Assembly: GCF_002368115.1 (NCBI RefSeq)
Contig: NZ_AP018316.1
Coordinates: forward strand, 1,075,504-1,139,503
DNA from: Dolichospermum compactum NIES-806
GTDB taxonomy: Bacteria > Cyanobacteriota > Cyanobacteriia > Cyanobacteriales > Nostocaceae
DNA: 64,000 bases
Direction: 5' to 3'
The translations under genes were made by a program, and so were the position numbers. The notes beneath the pieces were generated by a model, which had not been told where the DNA came from, did no database searches, and saw only the letters and a program-made list of their open reading frames with translations. Below, piece by piece: positions 8,110 to 17,072 of the stretch. Positions within the stretch are counted from its first letter, which is position 1. Each line of letters starts with the position of its first letter.

Positions 8110-9693
8110 ATGCAGAAATTTTGGACGTATTTAATTACCAGTTCTAGTGTGATCAGTTCCATGCTATGTATGAGTTCTGGTGCATGGGCAGAAACATTAC
8201 CAACCAATAATTCAGAACGACAAGTTAATAATATCCAGGAACAGGAAGTATCTCAAGTTACCTCCGTATCTCAATTATCTGATGTTCAACCTAATGATTG
8301 GGCATTTCAGGCTTTACAATCATTGGTAGAACGCTATGGATGTATTGCAGGTTATCCCAACGGGACTTTTCGGGGTAATCGGGCGTTGTCACGATACGAA
8401 TTTGCAGCCGGTTTAAATGCTTGTTTAGATCGAGTCAATGAATTAATTGCTACTGCTACCGCTGATTTGACGACAAAACAAGACTTAGCAACAATCCAAA
8501 AATTGCAAGAGGAATTTTCCGCAGAATTAGTCACCCTCCGAGGGCGTGTAGATACAGTAGAAGCCAAAACTGCTGAATTGGAAGCTAATCAATTTTCTAC
8601 CACCACTAAGCTACAAGGACAAGTTGTGGCGGTTGTTAGTGATGTCCTGACAAATAAACTAGTTAATGATGAGGACATAACTGATAAAAATACTACTTTA
8701 AGCGCAAGAACACGGCTGGAATTGGTAAGCAGTTTCACTGGAAAAGATACACTTTTTACCAGAATCCAAAGTAATAATATCAACAACCCTGATATTAAAA
8801 CCAAAGAAGGCAACTTATTTTTTGCCAATCTTCCTGGTACTACTGGTACTAATGATGTTACCATAGATGGGCTATGGTATGCTTTTCCCCTGGGGAAAAA
8901 TACCCAAGTCAAACTAATTGCTAATGCTGGTGCAGCGGACGATGTTACCAGTACAGTCAATCTGTTTGATGGTGATGGTGCTTTTGGGGCTGTGTCTACT
9001 TTTGGGACAAGAAACCCGATTTATGGACAACTGGGTGATAAAGGTATAGCCGTTAACCATCAGTTTGGTGATAAAATCGGCTTAAGTTTAGGCTATTTAA
9101 GTAGTACAGCTAATAACCCCACTGCTGGCAACGGTCTATTTGATGGGAATTATGGTGCTTTAGCGCAGTTAACTGTCAAGCCAAGCGATCGCATTTCTCT
9201 TGGTTTAACTTATATCAATTCCTACAATCAACCACTACTCACTGGTAGTAATAACGCTACATCTGATATCGTCACTTCAGGTGAAAAATTTTCCAATAAT
9301 TCCTATGGTGTTCAAGCATCTTTAGGAATTAGCAAGAAGTTTGTTCTCGGTGGTTGGGCTGGTTATACCAATAGTCAAGTTTTGACAGGTACAAAGGGAG
9401 AGTTTGACACTTGGAACTATGCTGTTACTCTTGGATTCCCTGATTTGGGTAAAAAAGGTAATTTGGCTGGTGTCATAGTTGGCATGGAACCAAAAGTCAC
9501 AAGTTCTAGCGCGACTGGCGCTGGAGTTGCAAAAGATCCAAATACTTCTTATCACATTGAAGGATTTTACCAATACAAGGTCAGCGACAATATCACCATT
9601 ACTCCTGCTGTAATTTGGCTAACAGCCCCAGACCACAATGATAGCAATGGTAATTTAGTGATTGGTGCTTTGAGAACGACCTTCAGTTTCTAA
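8110..9693 (+). CDS. SLH-domain outer-membrane porin (OprB/iron-uptake porin family)
   Basis: This 527-residue protein has a signal peptide ending AWA at residue 27, one SLH domain at about residues 56-110 (NDWAFQALQSLVERYGCIAG, then YPNGTFRGNRALSRYEFA), a short coiled coil (about 110-165, with TTKQDLATIQKLQEEF), and a long beta-barrel ending in the aromatic terminus TTFSF typical of outer-membrane proteins. Cyanobacterial SLH porins attach to peptidoglycan and allow passage of ions or small solutes. The start is preceded by GTGAGGAAAA. Its divergent position beside znuA and a Zur-like box suggest a part in zinc acquisition, which is inference. Confidence 0.88.
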   Translation: MQKFWTYLITSSSVISSMLCMSSGAWAETLPTNNSERQVNNIQEQEVSQVTSVSQLSDVQPNDWAFQALQSLVERYGCIAGYPNGTFRGNRALSRYEFAAGLNACLDRVNELIATATADLTTKQDLATIQKLQEEFSAELVTLRGRVDTVEAKTAELEANQFSTTTKLQGQVVAVVSDVLTNKLVNDEDITDKNTTLSARTRLELVSSFTGKDTLFTRIQSNNINNPDIKTKEGNLFFANLPGTTGTNDVTIDGLWYAFPLGKNTQVKLIANAGAADDVTSTVNLFDGDGAFGAVSTFGTRNPIYGQLGDKGIAVNHQFGDKIGLSLGYLSSTANNPTAGNGLFDGNYGALAQLTVKPSDRISLGLTYINSYNQPLLTGSNNATSDIVTSGEKFSNNSYGVQASLGISKKFVLGGWAGYTNSQVLTGTKGEFDTWNYAVTLGFPDLGKKGNLAGVIVGMEPKVTSSSATGAGVAKDPNTSYHIEGFYQYKVSDNITITPAVIWLTAPDHNDSNGNLVIGALRTTFSF

Positions 9694-9804
9694 TCATAGC
9701 AATCAGATAAATCTCACAAATCATAGTTCAGATATTGTTTCTGTTCCCTTTGGGGAAAGATGTCTGGACTGTGATTTTTGTGATGAGTGTGATTTTGAGA
9801 ATGA

Positions 9805-9915
9805 TAACAAAAAGACCAACCCCTCCCACAGGGCTGGTCTATAAAAAAACGTTGTTCGAGTTGTCTTCTCAGTAGAGTCAAAACCAAATTGCGCGTTCCC
9901 AAAATTCAACGGGCA
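9805..9915 (-). ncRNA. Candidate small RNA ending in a strong intrinsic terminator
   Basis: On the minus strand a hairpin with 10-base arms AGACCAGCCC and GGGTTGGTCT (9813-9840) is followed directly by TTTTTGTTATC, a clear Rho-independent terminator. Upstream on the same strand, TACAAT (about 9930) could be a -10 box, which would give a transcript of roughly 100 bases. Alternatively the hairpin simply ends rqcH mRNA, 205 bases downstream of that gene. Two overlapping open frames here are not gene-like. The hairpin is certain; an independent RNA is a guess. The rest of the 9694-10044 gap holds only a TGACCAA heptamer run near 10033-10059. Confidence 0.45.
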
Positions 9916-10044
9916 ACTTTTCTTAACAAGATTGTAACAGGCAGTACAATTTTTTCATGAAAATATCTCAAAAAATATCTGTCTTCCGGTAAGTAGCTTT
10001 TCTATTCCAGGAAAGATGAGGGAACAGGGAAAAATGACCAATGA

Positions 10045-11772
10045 CTAATGACCAATGACTAATTGCGGTTTTCCCCAAATAATCGTTTCTTGTTTATAAA
10101 CTACAAGTCCTGGTTTTGCGCCTTTGGGTTTGTAGACGTGCTTGAGTTGTGTGTAAACTACTGGTACTTGGTCACTTTGACGGGCGCGACTGAAATAACC
10201 TGCTAGATTTGCTGTAAATTGTAAATCTGCTTCTTCGGCAACTGTACCCGGTTCTAGACGCAGGAGGACATGACTCCCCGGAATTTCTTGGGCGTGAAAC
10301 CACAAATCATAGTGTCCAGCGACACGAAATGTCAGTTGATCATTTTGAATGTTATTGCGACCAATGAGGACTTCAAAGCCACTCGGACTGCGGTAACGAT
10401 GAAAATTAGTGCCGGGGGTATTGTTACTGCTACGGCTGCGATATTCTAGGTCTTCTAGATATTTTTGCCCAATAAGTTCGTCGCGGATTTCTTCTAAAGC
10501 CTGTAAATCTTCTGGATTTTGGTATTTGTCTATTTGTGAAATTGCCGCTTCTACTTGTTCAAGATAGTCAATTTCGGCTTTAACTGCAAATAGTAGGGGT
10601 TCGACAGCAGCACGGGCGCGTTTGAGTTTTTGGTGCTGTTTATAAAGCTTTTGGGCATTTTGGACGGCGTTTTTATCAGGCAAAAGAGCGATCGCAATTG
10701 GCTGTTCAGTTTCAAAATCTGGTAGAATTATTTCCTGCATTCCTGGTTGCCAATGGTGCAGGTTAGCCATTAATAAGTCAGCTTTTTGACGATATTCTTC
10801 AGCCTGATCTGATTGTTGCAGGCGATCGCTAAAAGTTTTTGCCTTGACCCTTAATTTGCCCAAAATATTCAACAATTTCTGACTTAACTGATGACGCAGT
10901 TGCACAAATAACTGTTCATTCAGTTGATCAGAATAATAACGGTAAAGTAACTCTTGAACATTTTTTGTAGGTGCAAATCCACCCCAACCCATCACGGTAT
11001 ATCCATTCTCAGTCCAAGCAGGTTGGAATTTACCTAAATCTAAAGCTTGTAACCATTCTTGCCAACGTTGAAATAAATTTTGCCAATCTTGGGGAGTAAG
11101 TTCGTCAGTATTCGTATCTGGGATGATATTTGCCGCCAACAGCATAGTATCTAGCAAAGCCGAACTTAAACCACTATAACTTTTGAGTAACTGGCGTTTA
11201 ATTCCTCCGGGAACTAAACTTACCCGTTCTTGCCAACGTTCCCCAGATTCGCTTAAATTGGGAACTTTTCCCGTCAGTTTCGGTGGTGTTTCGTAATTTT
11301 GTCCCGTTTGAATGGGACGAACACTAGATTGTTGCTGACTAACTTGATGGGCAGCGGTGATAATTTCATTACTCGCATCAGTTAAAATCACATTACTATA
11401 TTTGCCCATCACTTCCGCATAAACGTGATAAAGGGCAGTTTCTCCAGGACGACGGGCAAATTGTAAATCAATAACTCGTTCCCAAGGTGAAATAGCTTCA
11501 ATCCCAACTAAAGCCAAACCACCTAATTGATGTCTTAACTGCTGACTAAAAGTAAAAGTATCTGGGGCGCGTGGTGGTGGTTCACTAATACAAATATGGG
11601 CGGCTTGAGGATGCCAGGAAATATCCAGCCAACCCCGTTGATTTAAGGTGCGTAAGGCAATGGCAATGGTAAAGCGATCGCGCTGATATACCTGTTCTAT
11701 GCGGGCAGGCAACCAATTAGCGCGGATTTCGCCACAAGCGGCGGTTAAAGCAGTAAAGTCCAGGGGTTGCAA
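10045..11772 (-). CDS. rqcH: RqcH/NFACT-family ribosome quality control protein
   Basis: This 575-residue protein has the NFACT N domain (opening MQPLDFTALTAACGEIR, then EVMGKYSNVILTD near residue 130), a central helical coiled-coil region (about 290-420), and the C-terminal NFACT-R domain (FHRYRSPSGFEVLIGRNN, then DLWFHAQEIPGSHVLLR). Bacterial RqcH (formerly FbpA-like) binds obstructed 50S subunits and directs alanine tailing of stalled peptides. The start codon is TTG with AAGGGG upstream; no better ATG exists near the conserved N-terminus. It appears monocistronic. Confidence 0.88.
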   Translation of the reverse strand: MQPLDFTALTAACGEIRANWLPARIEQVYQRDRFTIAIALRTLNQRGWLDISWHPQAAHICISEPPPRAPDTFTFSQQLRHQLGGLALVGIEAISPWERVIDLQFARRPGETALYHVYAEVMGKYSNVILTDASNEIITAAHQVSQQQSSVRPIQTGQNYETPPKLTGKVPNLSESGERWQERVSLVPGGIKRQLLKSYSGLSSALLDTMLLAANIIPDTNTDELTPQDWQNLFQRWQEWLQALDLGKFQPAWTENGYTVMGWGGFAPTKNVQELLYRYYSDQLNEQLFVQLRHQLSQKLLNILGKLRVKAKTFSDRLQQSDQAEEYRQKADLLMANLHHWQPGMQEIILPDFETEQPIAIALLPDKNAVQNAQKLYKQHQKLKRARAAVEPLLFAVKAEIDYLEQVEAAISQIDKYQNPEDLQALEEIRDELIGQKYLEDLEYRSRSSNNTPGTNFHRYRSPSGFEVLIGRNNIQNDQLTFRVAGHYDLWFHAQEIPGSHVLLRLEPGTVAEEADLQFTANLAGYFSRARQSDQVPVVYTQLKHVYKPKGAKPGLVVYKQETIIWGKPQLVIGH

Positions 11773-11949
11773 AACAATTACCCCTTTTTCACGGCAAAAT
11801 TACTTTTTTCTTGATTATTTTCTGGGTTCATTAAATAAATATTTTTCAGCTTGCTAAGTCTATGTTCTCTGATTTCAGACAAAAATTTTGAATAATGAAT
11901 CTTATCCCTGTTCCCTGTTTCCTTTTCCCTGTTCCCTTTTTTGTAAGAT

Positions 11950-12870
11950 TCACTCAAATCTAGCTAATAATTCCTCACGAGACAATTGTAGAAGCAACGG
12001 TGTGAATTCTTCTCTGGACATAGCAATTAAAGGGTTGATAATTGATGCTAACTGTGAATCAACTGCACCAAAACGTACTTGCAATATACTTTCAATCATA
12101 GCGCGTCGTTCTCTTTCTATACCTTCTTGTCGTCCTTCTTGAAGTCCTTGTTTTTTTAGTTCTTCTAATTGTTGTTGATACATTTCTGATAATTTCATAA
12201 TTAACTCCTGATCATCTTTATCAATATCTTGTTCTTGACGCTGACGAGCCGACAACACAGCAATTAGGTTATTTACTAATTGTATAATATCCGAAAGGAA
12301 CGGACTATTATTTGCTAGTGCTTCTAATTCTTCTACCGCTTGTCTTTGTACCTTCCCTTTTCCTAAAATCCTCAAAAACAGTGTTTCGGGTGTACTCAGT
12401 AGTTGATGAATTGCCACAACTACGGTTTTAAATCCTTTTGGCAAGAAATAAATACCTTTTCCCCAGTTTGCTTCATCCAGAGTCCCATGAAAACTCTCTA
12501 GGATTTCTGATGATACTGTAGGTGTAAAAATCCATAATTGAGCTAATTCTGTTTCATTTATTCGCGTATCCTTACGTTTTGCTTGCCGTTCAAGGTCTGC
12601 ATGAATATCAAACAATTTACCTAGACAACTGCGAATTTCACTTTTACTGACGGCATTACGGAATGGTTCAAATATGGCATAATTTATCACCATTTTCCCC
12701 AGTATTCCTAGTGTTTCTAGACTTTGTGTGGGTTGGGGTGAAGGAATAAATAATACATCTATTTGTCTGACTTCTGCGGTAATATCTTTGCTGGTTTCTA
12801 CCTCTCCATAAGGCGTTAATAATTCCGTTAGATATTGTTTTGCGAATTGATCATGTATAAAACGAGTCAT
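11950..12870 (-). CDS. Rpn/PD-(D/E)XK nuclease-like protein with DUF4351-type tail
   Basis: This 306-residue paralogue of the 2884-3843 product has the same architecture: N-terminus FIHDQFAKQYLTELLTPYGE, RQIDVLFIPS, RSCLGKLFDIHADLERQAKR, and a C-terminal helical tail VRFGAVDSQLASIINPL. The linker here is LKKQGLQEGRQEGIERERR instead of GKEI repeats. The gene is complete, with an ATG start. Rpn-like proteins have been linked to DNA cleavage and recombination in enterobacteria; the cyanobacterial role is unknown. The multiplicity in this window (two intact and one truncated) suggests a mobile or expanding family. Confidence 0.75.
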   Translation of the reverse strand: MTRFIHDQFAKQYLTELLTPYGEVETSKDITAEVRQIDVLFIPSPQPTQSLETLGILGKMVINYAIFEPFRNAVSKSEIRSCLGKLFDIHADLERQAKRKDTRINETELAQLWIFTPTVSSEILESFHGTLDEANWGKGIYFLPKGFKTVVVAIHQLLSTPETLFLRILGKGKVQRQAVEELEALANNSPFLSDIIQLVNNLIAVLSARQRQEQDIDKDDQELIMKLSEMYQQQLEELKKQGLQEGRQEGIERERRAMIESILQVRFGAVDSQLASIINPLIAMSREEFTPLLLQLSREELLARFE

Positions 12871-12944
12871 TTACATTAATAGTTTTACGACAGAATGATT
12901 GATTAATTCAAGATTTTTTTGGTGATGGCGATCGCTTAGTAAAA

Positions 12945-13027
12945 CGTAGGAGTTTTTAGCACTGCTAAACTCCTACATATCTGGGTTTCTCGCAATTTTG
13001 TAAAAATTCAAATCTCAGCCGTCACGA
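12945..13027. repeat. Solo arm of the MITE-like family
   Basis: This segment (TTTTAGCACTGCTAAACTCC, then ATATCTGGGTTTCTCG and AAATCTCAGCCGTCACGAG) is a diverged copy of the outer arm at 4620-4677, in the same orientation. It carries a small internal palindrome, AGCACTGCT. A further copy lies at 51915-51996, where GTGACGGCTGA is also shared, so that extra edge belongs to the repeat. Confidence 0.65.
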
Positions 13028-13066
13028 GTATCATCCAAAATCCAAAATCCAAAATCTAAAATTCAC

Positions 13067-13363
13067 TCATCCTTGCCAAGGTGAAGGGATGGGTGTAGTG
13101 GAAATCACCTTTTCTGCCATCAGTCTTACGGCAGTTTTCCCACAACTTGGGCATTCTACCTCTAAATACTGTGAAGATGATACATCTACTTCACATAATA
13201 TCCCTTGTTTGCAGTGCCAACATTCACAAATTACCCTGCATACTGGTTCGTTGCAGTCAAGGATCTTGACGTGCTGAAAATTTTGGGATTCGCTGTCTGG
13301 TTTCCTGGGCTTTGGGAATTTTTTGATTTCTTGAACTTCCATCATTTCACCGTCTAACTGCAA
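13067..13363 (-). CDS. Small Cys-rich, zinc-ribbon-like protein of unknown function
   Basis: This 98-residue protein has four Cys in zinc-ribbon-like spacing: CECWHC near residues 46-51 and CPSCGK near residues 71-76, with two earlier single Cys. The central segment VICECWHCKQGILCEV suggests a structural zinc site. The start could be Met1 or the MMEV pair at 7-8. It has no operon partner. I do not recognise a function. The coding frame looks genuine from its residue composition, but support is modest. Confidence 0.55.
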   Translation of the reverse strand: MQLDGEMMEVQEIKKFPKPRKPDSESQNFQHVKILDCNEPVCRVICECWHCKQGILCEVDVSSSQYLEVECPSCGKTAVRLMAEKVISTTPIPSPWQG

Positions 13364-13589
13364 CTATGTTTAGAGCTTACAGGAATATCCGGTAAGCGTA
13401 AAGCTCAGAGGCTAAAGCCTGTGAGATATAAGCGATTCGTAGGATTTTAATCCCCGTCATCAATTCTTACTCAATTTCTATTTTCTCTTGCCATGATGCT
13501 TTCCTATCTTACAACTATGCACGGATTGTCAGTTGTCATTAGGAATAAATATTCCTCCTGCCCCTTGCCAACTGCCTTCTGCCTGTTAC

Positions 13590-14858
13590 CTATTTACTAG
13601 CTAATGCGGGTTCTCTCACAGATTGCTGTAAAAGTTGGGTATAGAGTTCATCTAACTGACTCGCTACACCATGCCAGCTAAATTTATTGATAACACGCTT
13701 TTTAGCAGCTTTTCCTAGTTCTTGCTGCCATGCAGGATTACTGAGAATCCGATCAATAGCGTGGTTAAAAGCTGGGACGTTTTGCGGCGGCACTAATAAA
13801 CCAGTTTCTTCGTTGACAACAGTGAACTGTAATCCACCGACATCACTAGCAACTACAGGTGTACCGCAGGCCATCGCTTCGATAGCTACTAATCCAAAGG
13901 GTTCATAATGGCTGGGAACAACACAAACATCAGCAGCAGCAAAATAAGCTGGTAATATATGCCGACTCAAACAACCGGGAAAAGAGGTACATTCACCCAT
14001 TCCTAACTCGTTGACAATTCCGGTGAGGCGATCACGTTCTTTTTCATCACTATTCCCCGGTGTACAACCGCCACCAATAATCAACTGCAATTGTTTGGAT
14101 TCATAAAACTTCGACTCTCGCATTGCCCTGATCAAGGTTTCTATGCCTTTTCGGGGGTCAAATCTACCGACATATAACACCACTTTAGCTTCTGGATCAA
14201 TTCCTAAAGTAGCTCTGGCAGCTTGTCTTTCCACCGAACCAAACTGCTGAATATCTGTTCCACAGGGAATAATATCAATTTTGCCTTTTTGGGAAACAAG
14301 CGATCGCATATGTTCTTGTTCTTGGGGACTGGTGGCAACAATTCTTTCTGCTGTTTCCAATACTTGTTTTTCTACTATTAAACGTTGACTTGCCACCAGA
14401 GGAATATTTTCTATGGTGTTGTATTTGATCACCCCTAAAGAATGGTAAGTATGAACCTGTTTAGTTCCTTGTCTTTTCTTTAGTTCCATTCCTACCCAGC
14501 TAGATAACCAATAATTAGTATGTACTAAATCATAATTAATCCCAGCTTCTTTTTGAAATTCTAGTAACTGAAATACGAAATCTGGCAAATATTGAAAACC
14601 CTGATCTCTTGGCACAAATTCTACCGGACCTGCGGTTAACCGAATAGTCCGACAATTAGGGTTATGTTGCACTATCCTTTCTTGATCAGCACTGACCCTC
14701 CGGCTAAACATATCTACCTGCCATCCTAGCTGTGCCAGGGATTCACCCACTTGGCGGACATAAACATTTTGTCCTCCTGCCTCTTCTCTGCCTATTTCAA
14801 TCGCTGGATCACCATGAACTGAAATTAAAGCAATTTGTTTTTTATTGGTAGATTTCAT
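13590..14858 (-). CDS. GT4 glycosyltransferase, possibly minimal sucrose-phosphate synthase
   Basis: This 422-residue retaining GT-B glycosyltransferase has an N-terminal domain with the acceptor loop EAGGQNVYVRQV (residues about 26-37), typical of sucrose-phosphate and sucrose synthases, and HTNYWLSSWVG. The C-terminal GT4 domain has YVGRFDPRKGIETLIRA and the donor motif PSHYEPFGLVAIEAMACGTP. Length and motifs fit the single-domain SPS enzymes of Anabaena, which make sucrose-6-phosphate from UDP- or ADP-glucose and fructose-6-phosphate. Other GT4 enzymes share these motifs, so the substrate is not certain. A long AT-rich 5' region precedes it. Confidence 0.72.
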   Translation of the reverse strand: MKSTNKKQIALISVHGDPAIEIGREEAGGQNVYVRQVGESLAQLGWQVDMFSRRVSADQERIVQHNPNCRTIRLTAGPVEFVPRDQGFQYLPDFVFQLLEFQKEAGINYDLVHTNYWLSSWVGMELKKRQGTKQVHTYHSLGVIKYNTIENIPLVASQRLIVEKQVLETAERIVATSPQEQEHMRSLVSQKGKIDIIPCGTDIQQFGSVERQAARATLGIDPEAKVVLYVGRFDPRKGIETLIRAMRESKFYESKQLQLIIGGGCTPGNSDEKERDRLTGIVNELGMGECTSFPGCLSRHILPAYFAAADVCVVPSHYEPFGLVAIEAMACGTPVVASDVGGLQFTVVNEETGLLVPPQNVPAFNHAIDRILSNPAWQQELGKAAKKRVINKFSWHGVASQLDELYTQLLQQSVREPALASK

Positions 14859-16077
14859 AGATTTTTTCTGTTTCCGATTTCAACAATATGGGAGTTAATT
14901 TTCAACTTGCGGTTATTAAACTGAAATCTGTTTCTTGCGGGGAACCTTGAATAATTAATACTTATTATATTTTAACTATCGCCAAAATATTAGTTAATTT
15001 TCCCCACTTGCTATATTTATATTTAATACCCTTGATAGATATTGTTGCCTATCTTTTGATATAGACAAACAAATATTATCTATCATGATATATTAGTTAA
15101 TCCATGATAAAACCTATCTGAAGTAGCAACGCCACATCATAAGTTAGATATTTACAGTTGATTATTTACAAGGTTCAAGCAATCAAAATAATTTTCCTTA
15201 AAGTCAATACATCAAAATCAAATCGCCGAAAATATCACCTTAATTACCATTACTTTCAAAACCCTTGATTTAATTAAGCTAATTGTATTAGCTTATACTA
15301 TTCCTACATTGTGAGAATTTTTGTTAATTTAGATACAGTTTTCGTGAAAAATCACAAATTTTGTGTAATCACGCCGTCAACAGATTTTGGATTGACTCCA
15401 CCAAGTGTGGAGATTGAGGATTTTAGATTGACGTTAGCGAAGCGTACGCAGCGCAGCGAGTATTTTTGATTATACTGAAAACGGTTAATAGTTTAACCAA
15501 ATATGAAACCCCTCTGGTAAACCTCTCCTTTGCACCTCTCCCTAACCCTCTCCTTTTAGGCTACGGTGTACACACAAGTGGTATCTGCAAGGGTTTCAGG
15601 CGTTATAGACCCCTGAAATTGTCATTACGAGCGCAAGTAATTACATAATCCCGTGGTTTTTGCGATTCCTACGGAGCGCTTCGCTATCGCTTCGTTATTC
15701 CTCCTCTGTGGGAGACGCTATGGGAAGGCAATGAAAGACTTCCAGAGCGATTACCGCGAACGCTATCGCACAGCCTAAAATTAGATAACGAAACCAAGTC
15801 ATAGGGGAAATTCTAAGACTTGAGTGTACACTAATACTGGAGAGGCTTTGAACTTGTTCTTTGTATGATAAAAAAGTCCAGCTTCTAGCCGTTTTGAGTA
15901 TAGTTCCATCCTGAAGGGGCGGGGAACTTGTACCGAAAAGTCCCAATCTAAAATCCAAAATCTAACATTTTTCGGTCAAACTACAAAAATCACCAAAACA
16001 AGTAGTGCAGATAACCTGATATAGCTACCTGCACTACTTGTTGATTAAATTTGGACTTTCGTGGCTAAACAGACAAT
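14859..16077. other. 1.2-kb intergenic region with dispersed repeats
   Basis: 14859-15460 is AT-rich and may hold the promoter of the GT4 gene; no gene is evident. 15420-15460 carries GCGAAGCG-rich repeat sequence. 15536-15585 (CCCTAACCCTCTCCTTTTAG, then TACGGTGTACACACAAGT) matches a segment at 55508-55560. 15660-15775 contains GCGCTTCGCTATCGC-type palindromic sequence. A minus-strand frame at 15695-15958 runs through these repeats and is not convincing. Confidence 0.6.
15997..16042 (-). terminator. Hairpin downstream of RRM protein gene
   Basis: The perfect 14-base arms AACAAGTAGTGCAG (15997-16010) and CTGCACTACTTGTT (16029-16042) lie 36 bases past the stop of the RRM gene. On the minus strand the stem is followed by TTGGTGATTTTTGTAG, moderately T-rich, so a terminator or mRNA-stabilising stem is likely. 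Confidence 0.7.
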
Positions 16078-16587
16078 TTAGTTGGTAGTTTGTGCTGACA
16101 GCATTTGTTTTAGCTTTTCTAAATCCGCTGCCCAACGGGGATCTGGACGAAAAGCTTCGTTATCAACGCTAGTAGCAGTCTCACGCGCACTACCACCACC
16201 GCTACCACGCCGAGATTTCTTACTTCTATCGCGACGATTACCCTCTTTATTGCCGCTAGGACTAGGGGTGCTACTACCTTGGATAATTGGTTTGGGAACT
16301 TGTTGTTGTGGTTGTTCTTCACCTTCCTCACCTTTAGTCCGTGGTAAAGCTTTTTCTAGCTTAATGGGTGTATCTTTGAACATTTGACCATTATATTTTT
16401 CAATAATTTGATCTGCTTGTTCGTCATTATTCACTGTTAAAAACCCGAAACCCCGGCATTTGCCTGTTTTCCGGTCTTTAATTAGTTTGGTGGTGACAGC
16501 ATCGCCTTCTTCTGCAAACACAGCTTGCAAATCTTGACGATCTATTTCTTCTTTTGGCAAATTTCCTATATATAGGCGAATGGACAT
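16078..16587 (-). CDS. Cyanobacterial RRM RNA-binding protein (Rbp type)
   Basis: This 169-residue protein has one RRM domain in its first 85 residues: RNP2 is LYIGNL (5-10) and RNP1 is KCRGFGFL (43-50). The rest is a low-complexity tail rich in Gln, Ser, Gly and Arg, unusual in ending with a conserved-looking ADLEKLKQML segment. Cyanobacterial Rbp proteins bind RNA and many are cold-induced. GGAGGT lies eight bases before the ATG, and the roughly 480-base upstream region could hold a regulatory 5' leader. Confidence 0.88.
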   Translation of the reverse strand: MSIRLYIGNLPKEEIDRQDLQAVFAEEGDAVTTKLIKDRKTGKCRGFGFLTVNNDEQADQIIEKYNGQMFKDTPIKLEKALPRTKGEEGEEQPQQQVPKPIIQGSSTPSPSGNKEGNRRDRSKKSRRGSGGGSARETATSVDNEAFRPDPRWAADLEKLKQMLSAQTTN

Positions 16588-17072
16588 GGAACATACCTCC
16601 GAATTGGGATTAAACAGGGCAAGACAAAAACAATAAATTGGCTTTGGTTTTTGAATAGATACTATGGACTAAAACTGCCACAAACCAATTTCTGCAATCC
16701 GATATTGTAGCGTGGCGTGAGTCATGCTATCAACTTATAGAATACAGTTTTTTGTTGGGATCAAGCTTATTCGCCACGAAAGCAATTATGCAATCGTGGG
16801 CTAATATCACTTTAATTTTAGGAATTGTTAATTTAATAGCCAACTATCCACCACAGTAAATTCATTCTTCTTAATTCTTGCCCGCAGAACAAAATACCAT
16901 TCCTTAACATTATCATGGTATTTTCTACGTAGCTAGTTCAGCAGCAACTTTTCCGCCAATAGCCAATAGTATTAGTTTATCGTAACATAAAACACATTTT
17001 TAAGGCAAGGGGGCAGGGAGCAGGGGGAATATTTTTCCCAATGACCAATGACTAATGACAACTGACAACTGA
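16588..17072. other. Intergenic region upstream of rbp
   Basis: There is no supported gene. It contains the presumptive promoter and leader of the RRM gene on the minus strand, and near 17036-17075 a degenerate heptamer run (TGACCAA, TGACTAA, TGACAAC). I see no clear riboswitch or tRNA. Confidence 0.5.

Noticed and set aside
9714..9909. Two overlapping minus-strand ORFs of 62 codons
   Set aside because: Both overlap the strong hairpin/terminator and use different frames of the same DNA. Composition is not protein-like, so a small RNA or terminator explains the region better.
15695..15958. 87-codon minus-strand ORF with a hydrophobic C-terminal half
   Set aside because: It runs through dispersed palindromic repeats (GCGCTTCGCTATCGC type) and has no convincing start or homologous motif.
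16082..16387. ORFs in other frames across the RRM gene tail
   Set aside because: The Ser/Gly/Arg-rich repetitive tail of the RRM gene opens alternative frames; these are shadows.
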